A stretch of DNA of 64,000 nt. Source: Paraburkholderia sp. LEh10. Lineage in GTDB: Bacteria; Pseudomonadota; Gammaproteobacteria; Burkholderiales; Burkholderiaceae. How positions within the stretch are numbered: position 1 is the first letter of the stretch; every line of letters begins with the position of its first letter. A program made the position numbers and the translations under genes. The notes under the pieces were generated by a model. The model was given only the letters and a program-made list of their open reading frames with translations, ran no database searches and was not told the DNA's origin. The stretch lies in contig NZ_JAGIPX010000008.1 in assembly GCF_017814945.1 (NCBI RefSeq), positions 1-64,000 of the forward strand. The letters run 5' to 3'. Shown here in pieces: positions 44,048 to 52,809 of the stretch.

Positions 44048-45660
44048 GACCGAGTGTCTCCTTGATGCCCGTCGTGCGTCTCATGCGTGTGCAGCAGCGC
44101 CTCGCGATTGCGATAGCCGGCAAATGCCGCCGCGAGCAACGCGTCCTGCGTCCACTCGTTGCGCCTGAACACGCCCGTCATGCGTCCCGCCGACATCACG
44201 CCGATCCGGTCGCAGATCAGCATCAGCTCGCGCAGGTCGCTCGACACGACCACGAGCGCGCGCCCTTCGCGGGCCAGCGCGCCCATCAATCCGTAAATAT
44301 CGAACTTCGCGCCGACATCGATGCCGCGCGTCGGTTCGTCGAACAGCAAAACCTTGCAGTCGCGCGCGAGCCACCGGCCGATCACGACCTTTTGCTGGTT
44401 GCCGCCCGACAGCTCGCCGACCGGCTGCGCGGGGCCCGACGTGCGGATGCGCATCGCGTCGATCTGGCGCCTCGCCAGCGCGTTCTCGCGCTTCGCATCG
44501 ACGATGCCGTGCCGCGCCACGCTGCCGATGTTGCCGAGCGACACGTTCGCGGCAATCGGCTGCGGCAGCAACAGGCCTTCGCCCTTGCGGTCTTCCGTGA
44601 TCAGCGCGATGCCGTGCTTCACGGCGTCAGCGGGCGCGGCGATCTGCACCGGCGTCGGCGTTGCGCCTGGCGTCGCCGCCAGCGACACCGTGCCGCCATC
44701 CTTCTGGTCCGCGCCGTAGATGAGCCGCATCAGCTCCGTGCGGCCCGCGCCGATCAGCCCGCTCACGCCGAATATCTCGCCCGCCTTCACCTCGAACGAC
44801 ACGTCGCGCACGACGGGTGCGCGGCTCATCCCGTCGACCTTCAACAGCGTCGCGCCGATGTTGCGCACGCCCAGCTCGATCCGCTCGCCGATCTCGCGCC
44901 CCACCATCAGCGTGACGATCTGGTCGCTCGTCAGGTTCGCCATCGCATCGACGTGCACCAGCTTGCCGTCGCGCAGCACGGCCACGCGCTCGGCCACCCG
45001 CGCCAGTTCTTCGAGCCGGTGCGAGATGTACACGAGCGCAACGCCGCGCGCCTTCAGCCCGTCGATCTGCTCGAACAGCAGTTCGACTTCGCGCGCGGTC
45101 AGCATCGCGGTCGGCTCGTCGAGAATCAGCACGCGGCAATCGCCGATCAGATTGCGCGCGATCTCGACCATCTGCTGATGACCGATCCCCAGCTCGCCGA
45201 CCAGCGTGTCCGGGTCGATCGCTTCCAGGCCGACCTGCGCCATCGCCTCGCGGGCGTCTTCACGCAGCTTCCTGCCGTCGATCCAGCCGAAGCTCAGCTT
45301 GCCCTTGCGCGGCAGGCGGTTCAAAAACAGGTTCTCCGCGACCGATAGCGTCGGCAGCAGGTTCAGCTCCTGCATCACCATGCGAACGCCGAGCGCCTCG
45401 GCTTGCGTGCGGCTCGCGGGCGCGTACGGTCTGCCTCCGAGCTGCATCGAGCCCGTCGTCGGATCCACCAGCCCGCCGATGATCTTCGACAGGGTGCTCT
45501 TGCCCGCGCCGTTCTCGCCCGTCAGCGCGAGCGCCTCCCCGGCGTGCAACGCCAGCGAGACGCCGGCCAGCACAGGCTCGGCGTAGGTCTTGCCGATGCC
45601 CGTCACGGACAGTACGGCAGGCACTGCGTCTTGGTCTGCTACTCGGTCGGTCGATGCCAT
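44044..45660 (-). CDS. rbsA: Ribose ABC transporter ATP-binding protein
   Basis: 538-residue tandem ABC ATPase of the RbsA/MglA/XylG class. The first cassette has a full Walker A (GENGAGKSTLSKIIGG), ABC signature region (VGELGIGHQQMVEIARNL) and Walker B (RVLILDEPTAML). The second has the degenerate P-loop GLIGAGRTELMRLIYG usual in this class, signature LSGGNQQKVVIGRWLAR and LLFDEPTRGIDVGAK. The ATG at 45660 was chosen from the conserved N-terminus; a much longer open frame upstream is antisense to nothing but has no family similarity and partly shadows rbsB. The ribosome binding site is weak. Confidence 0.93.
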   Translation of the reverse strand: MASTDRVADQDAVPAVLSVTGIGKTYAEPVLAGVSLALHAGEALALTGENGAGKSTLSKIIGGLVDPTTGSMQLGGRPYAPASRTQAEALGVRMVMQELNLLPTLSVAENLFLNRLPRKGKLSFGWIDGRKLREDAREAMAQVGLEAIDPDTLVGELGIGHQQMVEIARNLIGDCRVLILDEPTAMLTAREVELLFEQIDGLKARGVALVYISHRLEELARVAERVAVLRDGKLVHVDAMANLTSDQIVTLMVGREIGERIELGVRNIGATLLKVDGMSRAPVVRDVSFEVKAGEIFGVSGLIGAGRTELMRLIYGADQKDGGTVSLAATPGATPTPVQIAAPADAVKHGIALITEDRKGEGLLLPQPIAANVSLGNIGSVARHGIVDAKRENALARRQIDAMRIRTSGPAQPVGELSGGNQQKVVIGRWLARDCKVLLFDEPTRGIDVGAKFDIYGLMGALAREGRALVVVSSDLRELMLICDRIGVMSAGRMTGVFRRNEWTQDALLAAAFAGYRNREALLHTHETHDGHQGDTRS

Positions 45661-45971
45661 CGTGATCCAGATCTCGTCGCCGCCGCGCGGCGCCCGCGCG
45701 GACCGGCCCTGCAGGCCGCCCGTCGCGAAGCGCCGCCGGAGGGCCGCGCCGTCATGTGGGCCGCGCACGCAAAGTCGTGCGCATCCCGAAACAAGACCGT
45801 TCGGGCGGCGCGCTGTCCGCCATTGCGCGCCATTGCGCGCGGCTTGCCGGCCGTCATGACGCTTACCTCTGACATAACGGCGGCGCGGCAAAATACTTGA
45901 GCGCGCATTTGACACTTGCGCACGGGCGTGACGCGATGCCAGCGGCGCCGCGCGATGCCCGTGCGAGCCGC
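45661..45971. other. Gap between rbsB and rbsA
   Basis: 311 bases with no supportable gene. Such a wide gap after the highly expressed binding-protein gene often holds an mRNA-stabilising or attenuating stem; I see several GC-rich complementary words (CGGCGGCGCGG, CCGCCGCG) but no clean hairpin with a T run. Confidence 0.4.
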
Positions 45972-46928
45972 TTACTTCGTGACCAGATCGACAGGCGTTT
46001 CGACGACGCCTGACAGGTCCGACTGCTTCTTGTGCTCGGAGATCGCCTTGAGGGCCACGTCGATGCCGAACACGGCCTGCTTCGCCGCGTATTGATCGGC
46101 CGTCGCGAGCACGCGTCCGTCCTTGAGCATCGGCTTGATCGCGTTGATGTTGTCGTAGCCGACCACGTAGACCTTGCCTTGCTTGCCCGCCGCGCGCACG
46201 GCCGAGACCGCGCCGATCGCCATGTTGTCGTTGCCGCACAGCAGCGCCTTGACGTTCGGATACGCGTTGAGCATCGAAGAAGCGATCGCGTTTCCCTTGT
46301 CGATTTCCCATTCGCCCGACTGCACCGAGTCGACCTTCGCGCCGACCTTCTGCATCGCCGCCTTGAAGCCGGCCGTGCGCTGCTGCGCATTGGTCGTCGT
46401 CGATACGCCTTCGATGATGCCGACCTCGTCGCCCGCCTTCAGCTTCTTCGCCAGATAATCGCCGACCTTCTCGGCGCCCTTCGCATTGTCCGGGCCGACG
46501 AACGGCACATTGAGGTCCTTCGACTTCAGCACGTCGGTGTCGAGCCGGTTGTCGATGTTGACGACGATGATGCCGGCATCCACCGCCTTCTTGACCACGG
46601 GCACGAGCGCCTTCGAATCGGCCGGCGCGAGCACGATCGCATCGACCTTCGAGACGATCATCTGTTCGACGATGCGGATCTGGTTCGCCGTATCCGTTTC
46701 GTCCTTGATGCCGTTCGTGATCAGGTCGAAGGTGTTCGCGTTGTGCTTCTGATAGTCCTTCGCGCCCGTTTCCATCGTGAGGAAGAATTCGTTGGCGAGG
46801 GACTTCATCACCAGCGCGACTTTGGGTTTTTTCGCGGCTTGGGCCCAGGCCGATGAAACAGGCATTGCGGCGGCTGCGGTGAGCACGACAGCGGCGGTCA
46901 AAACGCGGCGGCGAATGCGTTGGTTCAT
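45972..46928 (-). CDS. rbsB: Ribose-type periplasmic binding protein
   Basis: 318 residues. A Tat- or Sec-type leader (NQRIRRRVLTAAVVLTAAAA ... SSAWA) precedes the mature protein. The binding fold shows KVALVMKSLANEFFLTMETG, DAIVLAPADSKALVPVVKKA, IVVNIDNRLDTDVLKSKDLN, VGPDNAKGAEKVGDYLAKKL and LLCGNDNMAIGAVSAVRAAG, all characteristic of ribose/galactofuranose-type family 2 binding proteins. It opens the operon rbsB-A-C-R-K. The sugar may be ribose, as the adjacent ribokinase indicates. A LacI-type operator lies 49 bases upstream. Confidence 0.92.
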   Translation of the reverse strand: MNQRIRRRVLTAAVVLTAAAAMPVSSAWAQAAKKPKVALVMKSLANEFFLTMETGAKDYQKHNANTFDLITNGIKDETDTANQIRIVEQMIVSKVDAIVLAPADSKALVPVVKKAVDAGIIVVNIDNRLDTDVLKSKDLNVPFVGPDNAKGAEKVGDYLAKKLKAGDEVGIIEGVSTTTNAQQRTAGFKAAMQKVGAKVDSVQSGEWEIDKGNAIASSMLNAYPNVKALLCGNDNMAIGAVSAVRAAGKQGKVYVVGYDNINAIKPMLKDGRVLATADQYAAKQAVFGIDVALKAISEHKKQSDLSGVVETPVDLVTK

Positions 46929-46976
46929 GCAGTATCTCCAGTTGTTGGACTCGGCGCGAGCCCGTTTTTGATTGTG

Positions 46977-46990
46977 CGCAAACGTTTGCG
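46977..46990. promoter_or_regulatory. LacI-type operator upstream of rbsB
   Basis: CGCAAACGTTTGCG, a perfect 14-bp palindrome with the central CG and AAACGTTT core typical of LacI/GalR-family operators. It lies 49-62 bases before the rbsB start. RbsR from the same operon is the likely binder. Confidence 0.75.
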
Positions 46991-47488
46991 AGCGCTATTC
47001 TCGACGGCGCCTGGTCGCGGTGTCAACGACAGGCGGTGCTGCGCTGCACCGCGCGCCGGCGTCTGCGACGCATGGCGGGACGCAGGCGTTGCCGCGCTTG
47101 CGCAGTTCTTCGAATGTCGTCGTGGCAAGGATCGCTCGCTTGGTTCTGCCTTTTGTTCTACCTGATGATCTGGCCTGGGTGACGAAGAGGCTCCGTTGCC
47201 AGCGGCACGGTCCCCGCTGCCCCCAAGCAAGCTCATTGCTGCCTGCCCGGCGATGCGATGCGCGGGCAGTTTCTGACGGCGGCTTTCCATCCTCCCGCGA
47301 GCCGCAAGTTCTGTGGCAAGCCGGACGCATATGCTGAGCCTTTCTTGCGCACGCCGCAAGGGAAAAGCGCAAGCCGTCGCCATCTGCGCAACAGAGGCGA
47401 TGTGCGTATCATCAACGGGATGGGTCGGTCGTTGCGTGGCTGGTCGCGCCGGCGGCAACACCCACCGACATCCCACGCGGAGTTCGCC
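46991..47488. other. Intergenic between rbs operon and lysE-like gene
   Basis: About 500 bases with no supportable gene beyond the divergent promoters. Open frames here have no start signals or fold-like composition. Confidence 0.45.
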
Positions 47489-48127
47489 ATGTTCGGCATC
47501 AGCCAGTTCCCGCTATTTCTCGCCGCCGTGACGGTCCTCAATCTGACGCCCGGGCCCGACATCGCGTATGTCGCGGGCCAGAGCATCGCGCAAGGCAGGC
47601 GCTCGGGCCTGCTCTCGGCCGTGGGCGTCGCGTTCGGCGGCTGCATGCATACCGTCGCGTGCGCGCTAGGCATGACGGCCGTACTGGCTGCGTCGCCCGG
47701 CGCGTTCAACGCCATCAAATGGATCGGCGCCGCGTATCTGATGTATCTCGGCCTGAGGATGCTGTGGCCGTCGGCGGCCGCCGTCGCTAAAGGCGAGACG
47801 CCGCCCGCGGCGCCGCACCTGTCACGCGGCACGCTGCTATTTCGCGGTTTCGTGACCAACGCATCGAACCCGAAGGTGCTGCTGTTCTATATTGCGTTCT
47901 TTCCGCAGTTCGTCGCCGCCGACAGTCCCCATAAGACCTGGGCCTTCCTCGTGCTGGGCGCTGTGTTCGTGACGCTCGGGCTCATCAACGACTGCGTGAT
48001 CGCGTGGCTCGCCGCGACGGCTGCGCGCGCCGTGCGCGCGCAGCCTCGCGTGCGGCGGTGGATCGACCGTGTGGTGGGCGCCGGGTTCATCGGATTGGGC
48101 GTGCGGCTCGCGTTGACGAAACGCTGA
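47489..48127 (+). CDS. LysE/RhtB family amino-acid exporter
   Basis: 212-residue membrane exporter with about six spans. The N-terminal family signature is visible: FLAAVTVLNLTPGPDIAYVA followed by GQSIAQGRRSGLLSAVGVAF. Further segments: WIGAAYLMYLGLRMLW and the TM4 region GFVTNASNPKVLLFYIAFFP, a hallmark of RhtB-type proteins. It probably exports an amino acid or homoserine lactone. CGCGGAG lies six bases before the ATG; the open frame continues upstream without signature. Confidence 0.9.
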   Translation: MFGISQFPLFLAAVTVLNLTPGPDIAYVAGQSIAQGRRSGLLSAVGVAFGGCMHTVACALGMTAVLAASPGAFNAIKWIGAAYLMYLGLRMLWPSAAAVAKGETPPAAPHLSRGTLLFRGFVTNASNPKVLLFYIAFFPQFVAADSPHKTWAFLVLGAVFVTLGLINDCVIAWLAATAARAVRAQPRVRRWIDRVVGAGFIGLGVRLALTKR

Positions 48128-48166
48128 CGAGACGCCGCGGACCTCCGCTGGTTCCGGCGGCACGGC

Positions 48167-49144
48167 CTATAGCCAGTTGGCCTTCTTGAAACGCCAGTAC
48201 AACGCAATATCGACAATCACCATTGCCAGGATGCAGACGGGATAGCCGTACTGGAAATGCAACTCGGGGATGTGCTCGAAGTTCATCCCGTAGATGCCGG
48301 CGATCATGGTCGGCACGGCGAATAGCGCCGCGAACGAGCCGAGACGCTTGGTCACTTCGTTCTCGGCGAGCGAGATCATGCCGAGATTGACCTGAATGGC
48401 CGTGACGATGATTTCGCGGCGTCCTTCGATGGTCCGCACGATGCGGTCGAGGTGATCGTAGACATCGCGGAAATAGGCCTGCATGCCGACACAGATGGCT
48501 GGAATGCGCCCGCCCGTCAGCTTGCCTATGCCTTCGAGCAGCGGCGCGATGTGATGCTGAAGCATGACGAGGCGGCGCTTCAGTGAATACAGGTCTTCGA
48601 TGATCGCGCGTGACGCCGCGAGGTCATGCTTGTCGAAGATGCGGTCCTCGATTTCCTCGATTTCGGTGCCCATGGCTTCCAGCAGCGGGAAGTAGCGATC
48701 GACGACATTGTCGGCGAGTGCATACAGCACGAACGCCGCGCCCTCCTTGAGCAACTGCGGCTCGCGCTCGCAGCGCGCGCGGACCTCCTGAAAGCCGTGC
48801 CGCGTGCCGCGCCGCACGGACAGCACATAATTCGCGCCGACGAACACGTCCACTTCGCCGATCACGAACTCACCGTCGTCGTCGGTTTCGATGGTGTGCA
48901 TGACGGCGAACAGCGAGTCGCCGTATTCCTCGATCTTCGGACGCTGATGGCCATGACGCACGTCTTCGACAGCCAGTTCGTGAAGCCCGAACTCGTGCTT
49001 CATCACTTCCAGTTCGCCGGGGCCGGGGTCCTTTAGCGCGACCCACACGAAGCACTCGCGCTTCGCGACATAAACGCTGATGTCATCGATTTCGATGTCG
49101 GCCAGCTTGCGGCCATCCTGATACGCGGCGCAGTTGATCAGCAT
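48167..49144 (-). CDS. corA: CorA magnesium/cobalt transporter
   Basis: 325-residue divalent metal channel. The large cytoplasmic N-terminal domain (for example VKHEFG-like region with HELAVEDVRHGHQRPKIEEY) is followed by the long stalk helix and two C-terminal spans. The selectivity motif GMN is in GIYGMNFEHIPELHFQYGYP, and the C-terminus is the basic WRFKKANWL. It forms a homopentamer that imports Mg2+ or exports divalent metals. The length and motif are standard. Confidence 0.95.
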   Translation of the reverse strand: MLINCAAYQDGRKLADIEIDDISVYVAKRECFVWVALKDPGPGELEVMKHEFGLHELAVEDVRHGHQRPKIEEYGDSLFAVMHTIETDDDGEFVIGEVDVFVGANYVLSVRRGTRHGFQEVRARCEREPQLLKEGAAFVLYALADNVVDRYFPLLEAMGTEIEEIEDRIFDKHDLAASRAIIEDLYSLKRRLVMLQHHIAPLLEGIGKLTGGRIPAICVGMQAYFRDVYDHLDRIVRTIEGRREIIVTAIQVNLGMISLAENEVTKRLGSFAALFAVPTMIAGIYGMNFEHIPELHFQYGYPVCILAMVIVDIALYWRFKKANWL

Positions 49145-49308
49145 GATTTGAATACCTTGAATACGAATCGGCTTTGCGGATTACAAATTGTTAGTCACGA
49201 GGCAAAGCTCTGATGCGCGCGGCGCGCAGTGTCGATTCACGATCTTACGTTGAGTCGGCTCGCCGCGCTGCGTCGAATTGTCAATCACGCACGGTGCGAC
49301 CATCGGCT

Positions 49309-49509
49309 TCAGTTGGCGACGCGGTGCAGCATGATGCGGTGATCGTCGTTGAACGAGACACTTGCGCGATTCGAGTAGCGCGTGTCCGCCGTCACGATGA
49401 AGCTGATTTCGACGACGGGATCGAACTGCGTCGACATGCCGATGCGATGCGTGCCGGGCGTGAGCCAGAAGACGATGAGCGGCGGCAATGGCAGCATCAG
49501 CGGTAGCAT
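49309..49509 (-). CDS. Possible short gene or 3' remnant
   Basis: 66 codons. The sequence is strikingly fold-like: LIVFWLTPGTHRIGMSTQFD, then VVEISFIVTADTRYSNRASV and a beta-like end. It looks like the C-terminal half of a small periplasmic or lipoprotein-type beta protein. No ribosome binding site precedes the Met, and the frame upstream does not continue the same style, so truncation or frameshift is more likely than an intact gene. Confidence 0.3.
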   Translation of the reverse strand: MLPLMLPLPPLIVFWLTPGTHRIGMSTQFDPVVEISFIVTADTRYSNRASVSFNDDHRIMLHRVAN

Positions 49510-49925
49510 CGACGGCAGGGTCCGTTGCCGGCGCGAGCCGCTGCGCGCGTCTGATGATTCGTCTCCCCGGTTGTTTTGTCGTCGAGTCAGGACATTCCAA
49601 TCAAATAGACCCGTTCCTCGCTTTCGTCAGTTGGATCATGCGGACGCTCGAAGTCGGCGTCTTCGCCGACGTCCGGCATGCTCATCAGCAACGGCGCGAA
49701 GCCGAGCCTCTACGGCTGAAACAGCGCCTGCGCGAGGATATGTCCTGATGTTGCGCTTCGACGCTGCGCCCGTGAGCCGCGGCCTGCTCACGAGAGACAT
49801 TGCACCAACGCATCGTCCGAGACCTCGGACCAAAAGATTGGCCACTTCGCCTCCTGGTACGCGTGTGGTATCAATGATATCAACGGCAAGCCCACCGTCG
49901 ATCCGGCCGAACCGCGCAGGCGTTG

Positions 49926-49967
49926 CGGCAAGTCTCGCGGCAGGCATCGTGGCAAGTCTCGCGGCAG
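49926..49967 (+). repeat. Tandem GGCAAGTCTCGCGGCAGG repeat
   Basis: Two exact copies of the 18-base unit separated by six bases, with further partial GGCAGG copies on the right. Not coding in any convincing frame. Confidence 0.6.
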
Positions 49968-50111
49968 GTCTTGCGACCGTTCATGACCGGCTCGCCCAGA
50001 CGCCGCGCGATGAGCGGCTGCACACACGGACAGACTGCGCGACACTGACGGCAGGGCTCGCCTGCCAGGCAACGGCCTTTCTGACATCGCGACAACGGGG
50101 GATTCAACGAC

Positions 50112-50732
50112 GTGACGCATCTGGTTTTTATCTGTGGCCACGCGGGCACGGGCAAGACGACGCTCGCCAAACGCCTGATCGGCCCTTTGATGAAGGCGAC
50201 GGGCGACGCCTTCTGCCTGCTCGACAAGGACACGCTCTACGGCGTCTATAGCGCGGCCGCGATCGGCGCGCTGACAGGCGATCCGAACGATCGCGATAGC
50301 CCGCTCTTTCTCCAGCATTTTCGCGACCCGGAGTATCGCGGCCTGTTCGATACGGCCGCCGAGAATCTGCAGCTCGGTATCGGCGTGATCGCGGTCGGCC
50401 CGCTATCGCGTGAAGTGCGCGAACACAAGCTGTTCGATCAGAAATGGCTGGGCGTGCCGAAGGACGTGACGATCAGCGTCGTGTGGGTATCGGCCGACGA
50501 AGAGACGGCGCGCGAGCGGATCGCCGCACGCGGCAATCCGAACGACGCCTACAAGCTCGCGCACTGGGACGAGTACCGGCAGCGGCGCTTCGTGCCGACG
50601 GGCAGCGAGTGCGACGGGCTGCTGATGTTCGACAACACCGCGCCCAGGCCCGCCGATTACGACGCGCTGCTCGCGCGGATCGTGCAGGCGCCGCAGCCGT
50701 CGGGCGTGATGCTGCCGCCGCTGCCCGTGTGA
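50112..50732 (+). CDS. P-loop kinase-like AAA family ATPase
   Basis: 206 residues from a GTG start preceded by GGGGGA. The N-terminus is a Walker A loop, FICGHAGTGKTTLAKRL, and residues near 40 give a lid-like DKDTLYGVYSAAAIG. The middle has VAVGPLSREVREHKL and VSVVWVSADEETARERIAAR, which matches the LID/C-terminal part of zeta-toxin- or gluconate-kinase-type small-molecule kinases. The size and order fit that class, which phosphorylates a metabolite or drug. The substrate is unknown. A perfect terminator follows. Confidence 0.8.
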   Translation: MTHLVFICGHAGTGKTTLAKRLIGPLMKATGDAFCLLDKDTLYGVYSAAAIGALTGDPNDRDSPLFLQHFRDPEYRGLFDTAAENLQLGIGVIAVGPLSREVREHKLFDQKWLGVPKDVTISVVWVSADEETARERIAARGNPNDAYKLAHWDEYRQRRFVPTGSECDGLLMFDNTAPRPADYDALLARIVQAPQPSGVMLPPLPV

Positions 50733-50761
50733 GCCGTCCGCGCGGCGGGTGGCCAGAATGA

Positions 50762-50801
50762 CAAAACGGGCGTTCGGCCCAAAGGTCGAACGCCCGTTTT
50801 G
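50762..50801. terminator. Perfect bidirectional terminator
   Basis: CAAAACGGGCGTTCG pairs with CGAACGCCCGTTTTG, 15-bp perfect arms around a 10-base loop, with T4/A4 ends. It separates the convergent P-loop kinase and lysine-dehydrogenase-like genes. Confidence 0.9.
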
Positions 50802-50889
50802 CGACTGTCTGATACTGCTCGATATTGGCTTTCTGCGAAGCCTCACCCGTTCATGCCGGCCCTCGGCGCGGGCGCTGCCGGCCGCGCAA

Positions 50890-51987
50890 TCAGACGGTGG
50901 CCATCGCGTCCAGCACGCGGCCTTCGTACAGTTGTCCAAAGCGGTTGGCAAGGAACTCGCGCAGCGACACCTGCTCCTGACGCACGAAGCCGCTTTGCGG
51001 CAGCTTCTTTTCGCGGAACAGATCGAGCACCGCGCACATCGCGCCCGCCGTCGTGATCTGGATCGCGCTCATCGGCACGCCGCAGACGGTCTTCGCGAAG
51101 ATCTTGCGCGTGAACACTTCCTGCACCAGTTGGCCGTCGCGCACGCCCGTCACGGTGATGAAAACCAGCACGACATCCTGGGCCGTCGACGGCACGGAAC
51201 GCCGCATGATCGACTTCAGCGTGTCGCGGTCGCTCGAAAGACGCAGGTCTTCGAGCAGGAACTGCATCAGATCGCGATGGCCCGGATAGCGCACCGACTT
51301 GTAGTCGAGCGTCTCGACGCGGCCCGACAGCGTCTCGCAAAGCGTGCCCAGACCACCCGACGTGTTGAACGCCTCGTATTCGATGCCGTCCAGCGAAAAG
51401 TGCTCGAGGCCTTCGAGCGGCTGCACCCACTGCGTGCGGCTGTCACGGATCGCTTCGCACGGCTGGCAGTATTCGTTGATGAGGCCGTCGACGCTCCACG
51501 TCAGGTTGTACTTCAGCGCATTGGTCGGAAACTCGGGCAGCGCGCCCACGCGCATCTTCACATCGCGGATCTCGGTGAAGCGGTTCGCCAGTTCATGCGC
51601 GGCAATGCCGATGAAGCCCGGCGCGAGACCGCACTGCGGCATGAACGCGTGATCCGCGCCGTCGGCGATCGCGCGAATTGCGTGGGTGGCGCGCACGTCT
51701 TCCGTCAGGTCGAAATAGTGGACGCCCGCGCCCTTCGCCGCCGATGCGACGCTGACAGCGAGGTAATAAGGCAGCGCATTGACGAGGGCATCGAAGCCCT
51801 GAATTTCGGCGCGCAGCGCGGCGGGATCGGCGGAATCGACGCGGCGGGTCGGAATGCCTTGGGCGGCCAGCTTGTCGAGCGCATGCTGATCGCGGTCCAT
51901 CGCGACCACTTCGTAATCACCCGTCTCACGCAGCATGTGAGCAATGGTGTGACCGATCAGACCTGCGCCAACGATGGCAACTTTCAT
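50890..51987 (-). CDS. Saccharopine dehydrogenase-like / lysine 6-dehydrogenase
   Basis: 365 residues. AAGGAG lies seven bases before the ATG at 51987, whose product begins with a Rossmann motif, MKVAIVGAGLIGHTIAHML. Next come VALVNALPYYLAVSVASAAK-like and VHYFDLTEDV segments, MPQCGLAPGFIGIAAHELAN and a C-terminal domain with YPGHRDLMQFLLEDLRL. This is the pattern of saccharopine dehydrogenase-fold enzymes such as L-lysine 6-dehydrogenase, which oxidise the lysine epsilon-amino group to a piperideine. An Lrp/AsnC regulator gene lies 227 bases upstream on the same strand, supporting amino-acid control. Exact substrate inferred. Confidence 0.78.
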   Translation of the reverse strand: MKVAIVGAGLIGHTIAHMLRETGDYEVVAMDRDQHALDKLAAQGIPTRRVDSADPAALRAEIQGFDALVNALPYYLAVSVASAAKGAGVHYFDLTEDVRATHAIRAIADGADHAFMPQCGLAPGFIGIAAHELANRFTEIRDVKMRVGALPEFPTNALKYNLTWSVDGLINEYCQPCEAIRDSRTQWVQPLEGLEHFSLDGIEYEAFNTSGGLGTLCETLSGRVETLDYKSVRYPGHRDLMQFLLEDLRLSSDRDTLKSIMRRSVPSTAQDVVLVFITVTGVRDGQLVQEVFTRKIFAKTVCGVPMSAIQITTAGAMCAVLDLFREKKLPQSGFVRQEQVSLREFLANRFGQLYEGRVLDAMATV

Positions 51988-52214
51988 GCGCTTCTCCTTT
52001 GTTTTCTCTGGTTGATGTCGGTGCGCCGCAGCGAACCTATGCAAAGAAGTTTAGGGAGAACCTGAGTCGGTTTATAGGCGCAAAGTGCTGCGCAATGACC
52101 ATCAATTTCGACGTTTTGACGAAGCGTTCCGTCGAATCGTCGATAACGCGTAAAAACCATGTAGATGGCGGGATGTCTGCGGGCATGATGCGCCCGCGCC
52201 GCCGCGCCGCAAGC

Positions 52215-52679
52215 TCACCCGCCGATCGTGCCGCGATCGATCTTGCGCGACAGGATGATCGACGTCGTCGTGCGCTCGACGCCCGCCAGTCCGCCGATCT
52301 GGTCGAGCAGATCGTTCAGGCGCTCCGGCGAATCGGCGCGCAGCCACGCGACGTAGTCGAACTCGCCGCTCACGGCGCAGAGCAACTGCACTTCGGGCAT
52401 CCGGTTGAGCTTCTTCTGCACGTCCTGTCCGTACTTCGGCGCGATGATGATGCCGACGAACGCATAGATGCTCGCGTCGAGCACGTCCTGGCCGAGCCGC
52501 ACGCTGTAGCCGGCGATCACATTGGCCTTTTCCAGCCGCGCGATCCGCGCGATCACGGTGGTGCGCGCGACACCCAGTTGGCGCGCGAGATTCGCGACGC
52601 TTTCGCGCGCATTGGCCTGCAGCAGCGCAACGAGGTTGCGGTCGAGTTCGTCGAGTTGATCGAGGCGCGGTGGTCTCAT
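52215..52679 (-). CDS. Lrp/AsnC-family regulator
   Basis: 154 residues, the typical length. The N-terminal helix-turn-helix is LDRNLVALLQANARESVANL with RQLGVARTTVIARIARLEKA. The C-terminal RAM ligand domain has VGIIIAPKYGQDVQKKLNRM, LLCAVSGEFDYVAWLRADSP and VERTTTSIILSRKI. Lrp-like regulators sense amino acids and usually control transport or degradation genes. The start at 52679 places the HTH at the proper distance from the N-terminus; 35 upstream codons are dropped. Probable control of the lysine-dehydrogenase-like gene downstream. Confidence 0.9.
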   Translation of the reverse strand: MRPPRLDQLDELDRNLVALLQANARESVANLARQLGVARTTVIARIARLEKANVIAGYSVRLGQDVLDASIYAFVGIIIAPKYGQDVQKKLNRMPEVQLLCAVSGEFDYVAWLRADSPERLNDLLDQIGGLAGVERTTTSIILSRKIDRGTIGG

Positions 52680-52809
52680 CGATTCCAGTTCAATGTTGGA
52701 GTACAAGCTTGAAGTGCAAGGCCGCCGCACGGCGGGCCGATCACGCGGATTATGCACCTCGCGCGATGCATGCGCGCTGCACATATCGCATTTCGGTTCG
52801 GTGCAGGTG

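Larger units (their letters stand above)
49145..50111. other. Long intergenic region with gene remnants
   Basis: About 970 bases with no convincing full gene. A protein-like stretch on the minus strand at 49309-49509 is listed separately. On the same strand near 49790-49870, PHAYQEAKWPIFWSEVSDDA reads like the end of a protein, without an intact upstream part. At 49926-49967 an 18-base unit (GGCAAGTCTCGCGGCAGG) is repeated in tandem with a short spacer. These signs point to decay rather than an active locus. Confidence 0.45.

Noticed and set aside
44062..45348. Plus-strand open frame of 428 codons over rbsA
   Set aside because: Antisense shadow of a gene with full ABC motifs; composition is Arg/His/Gln-rich.
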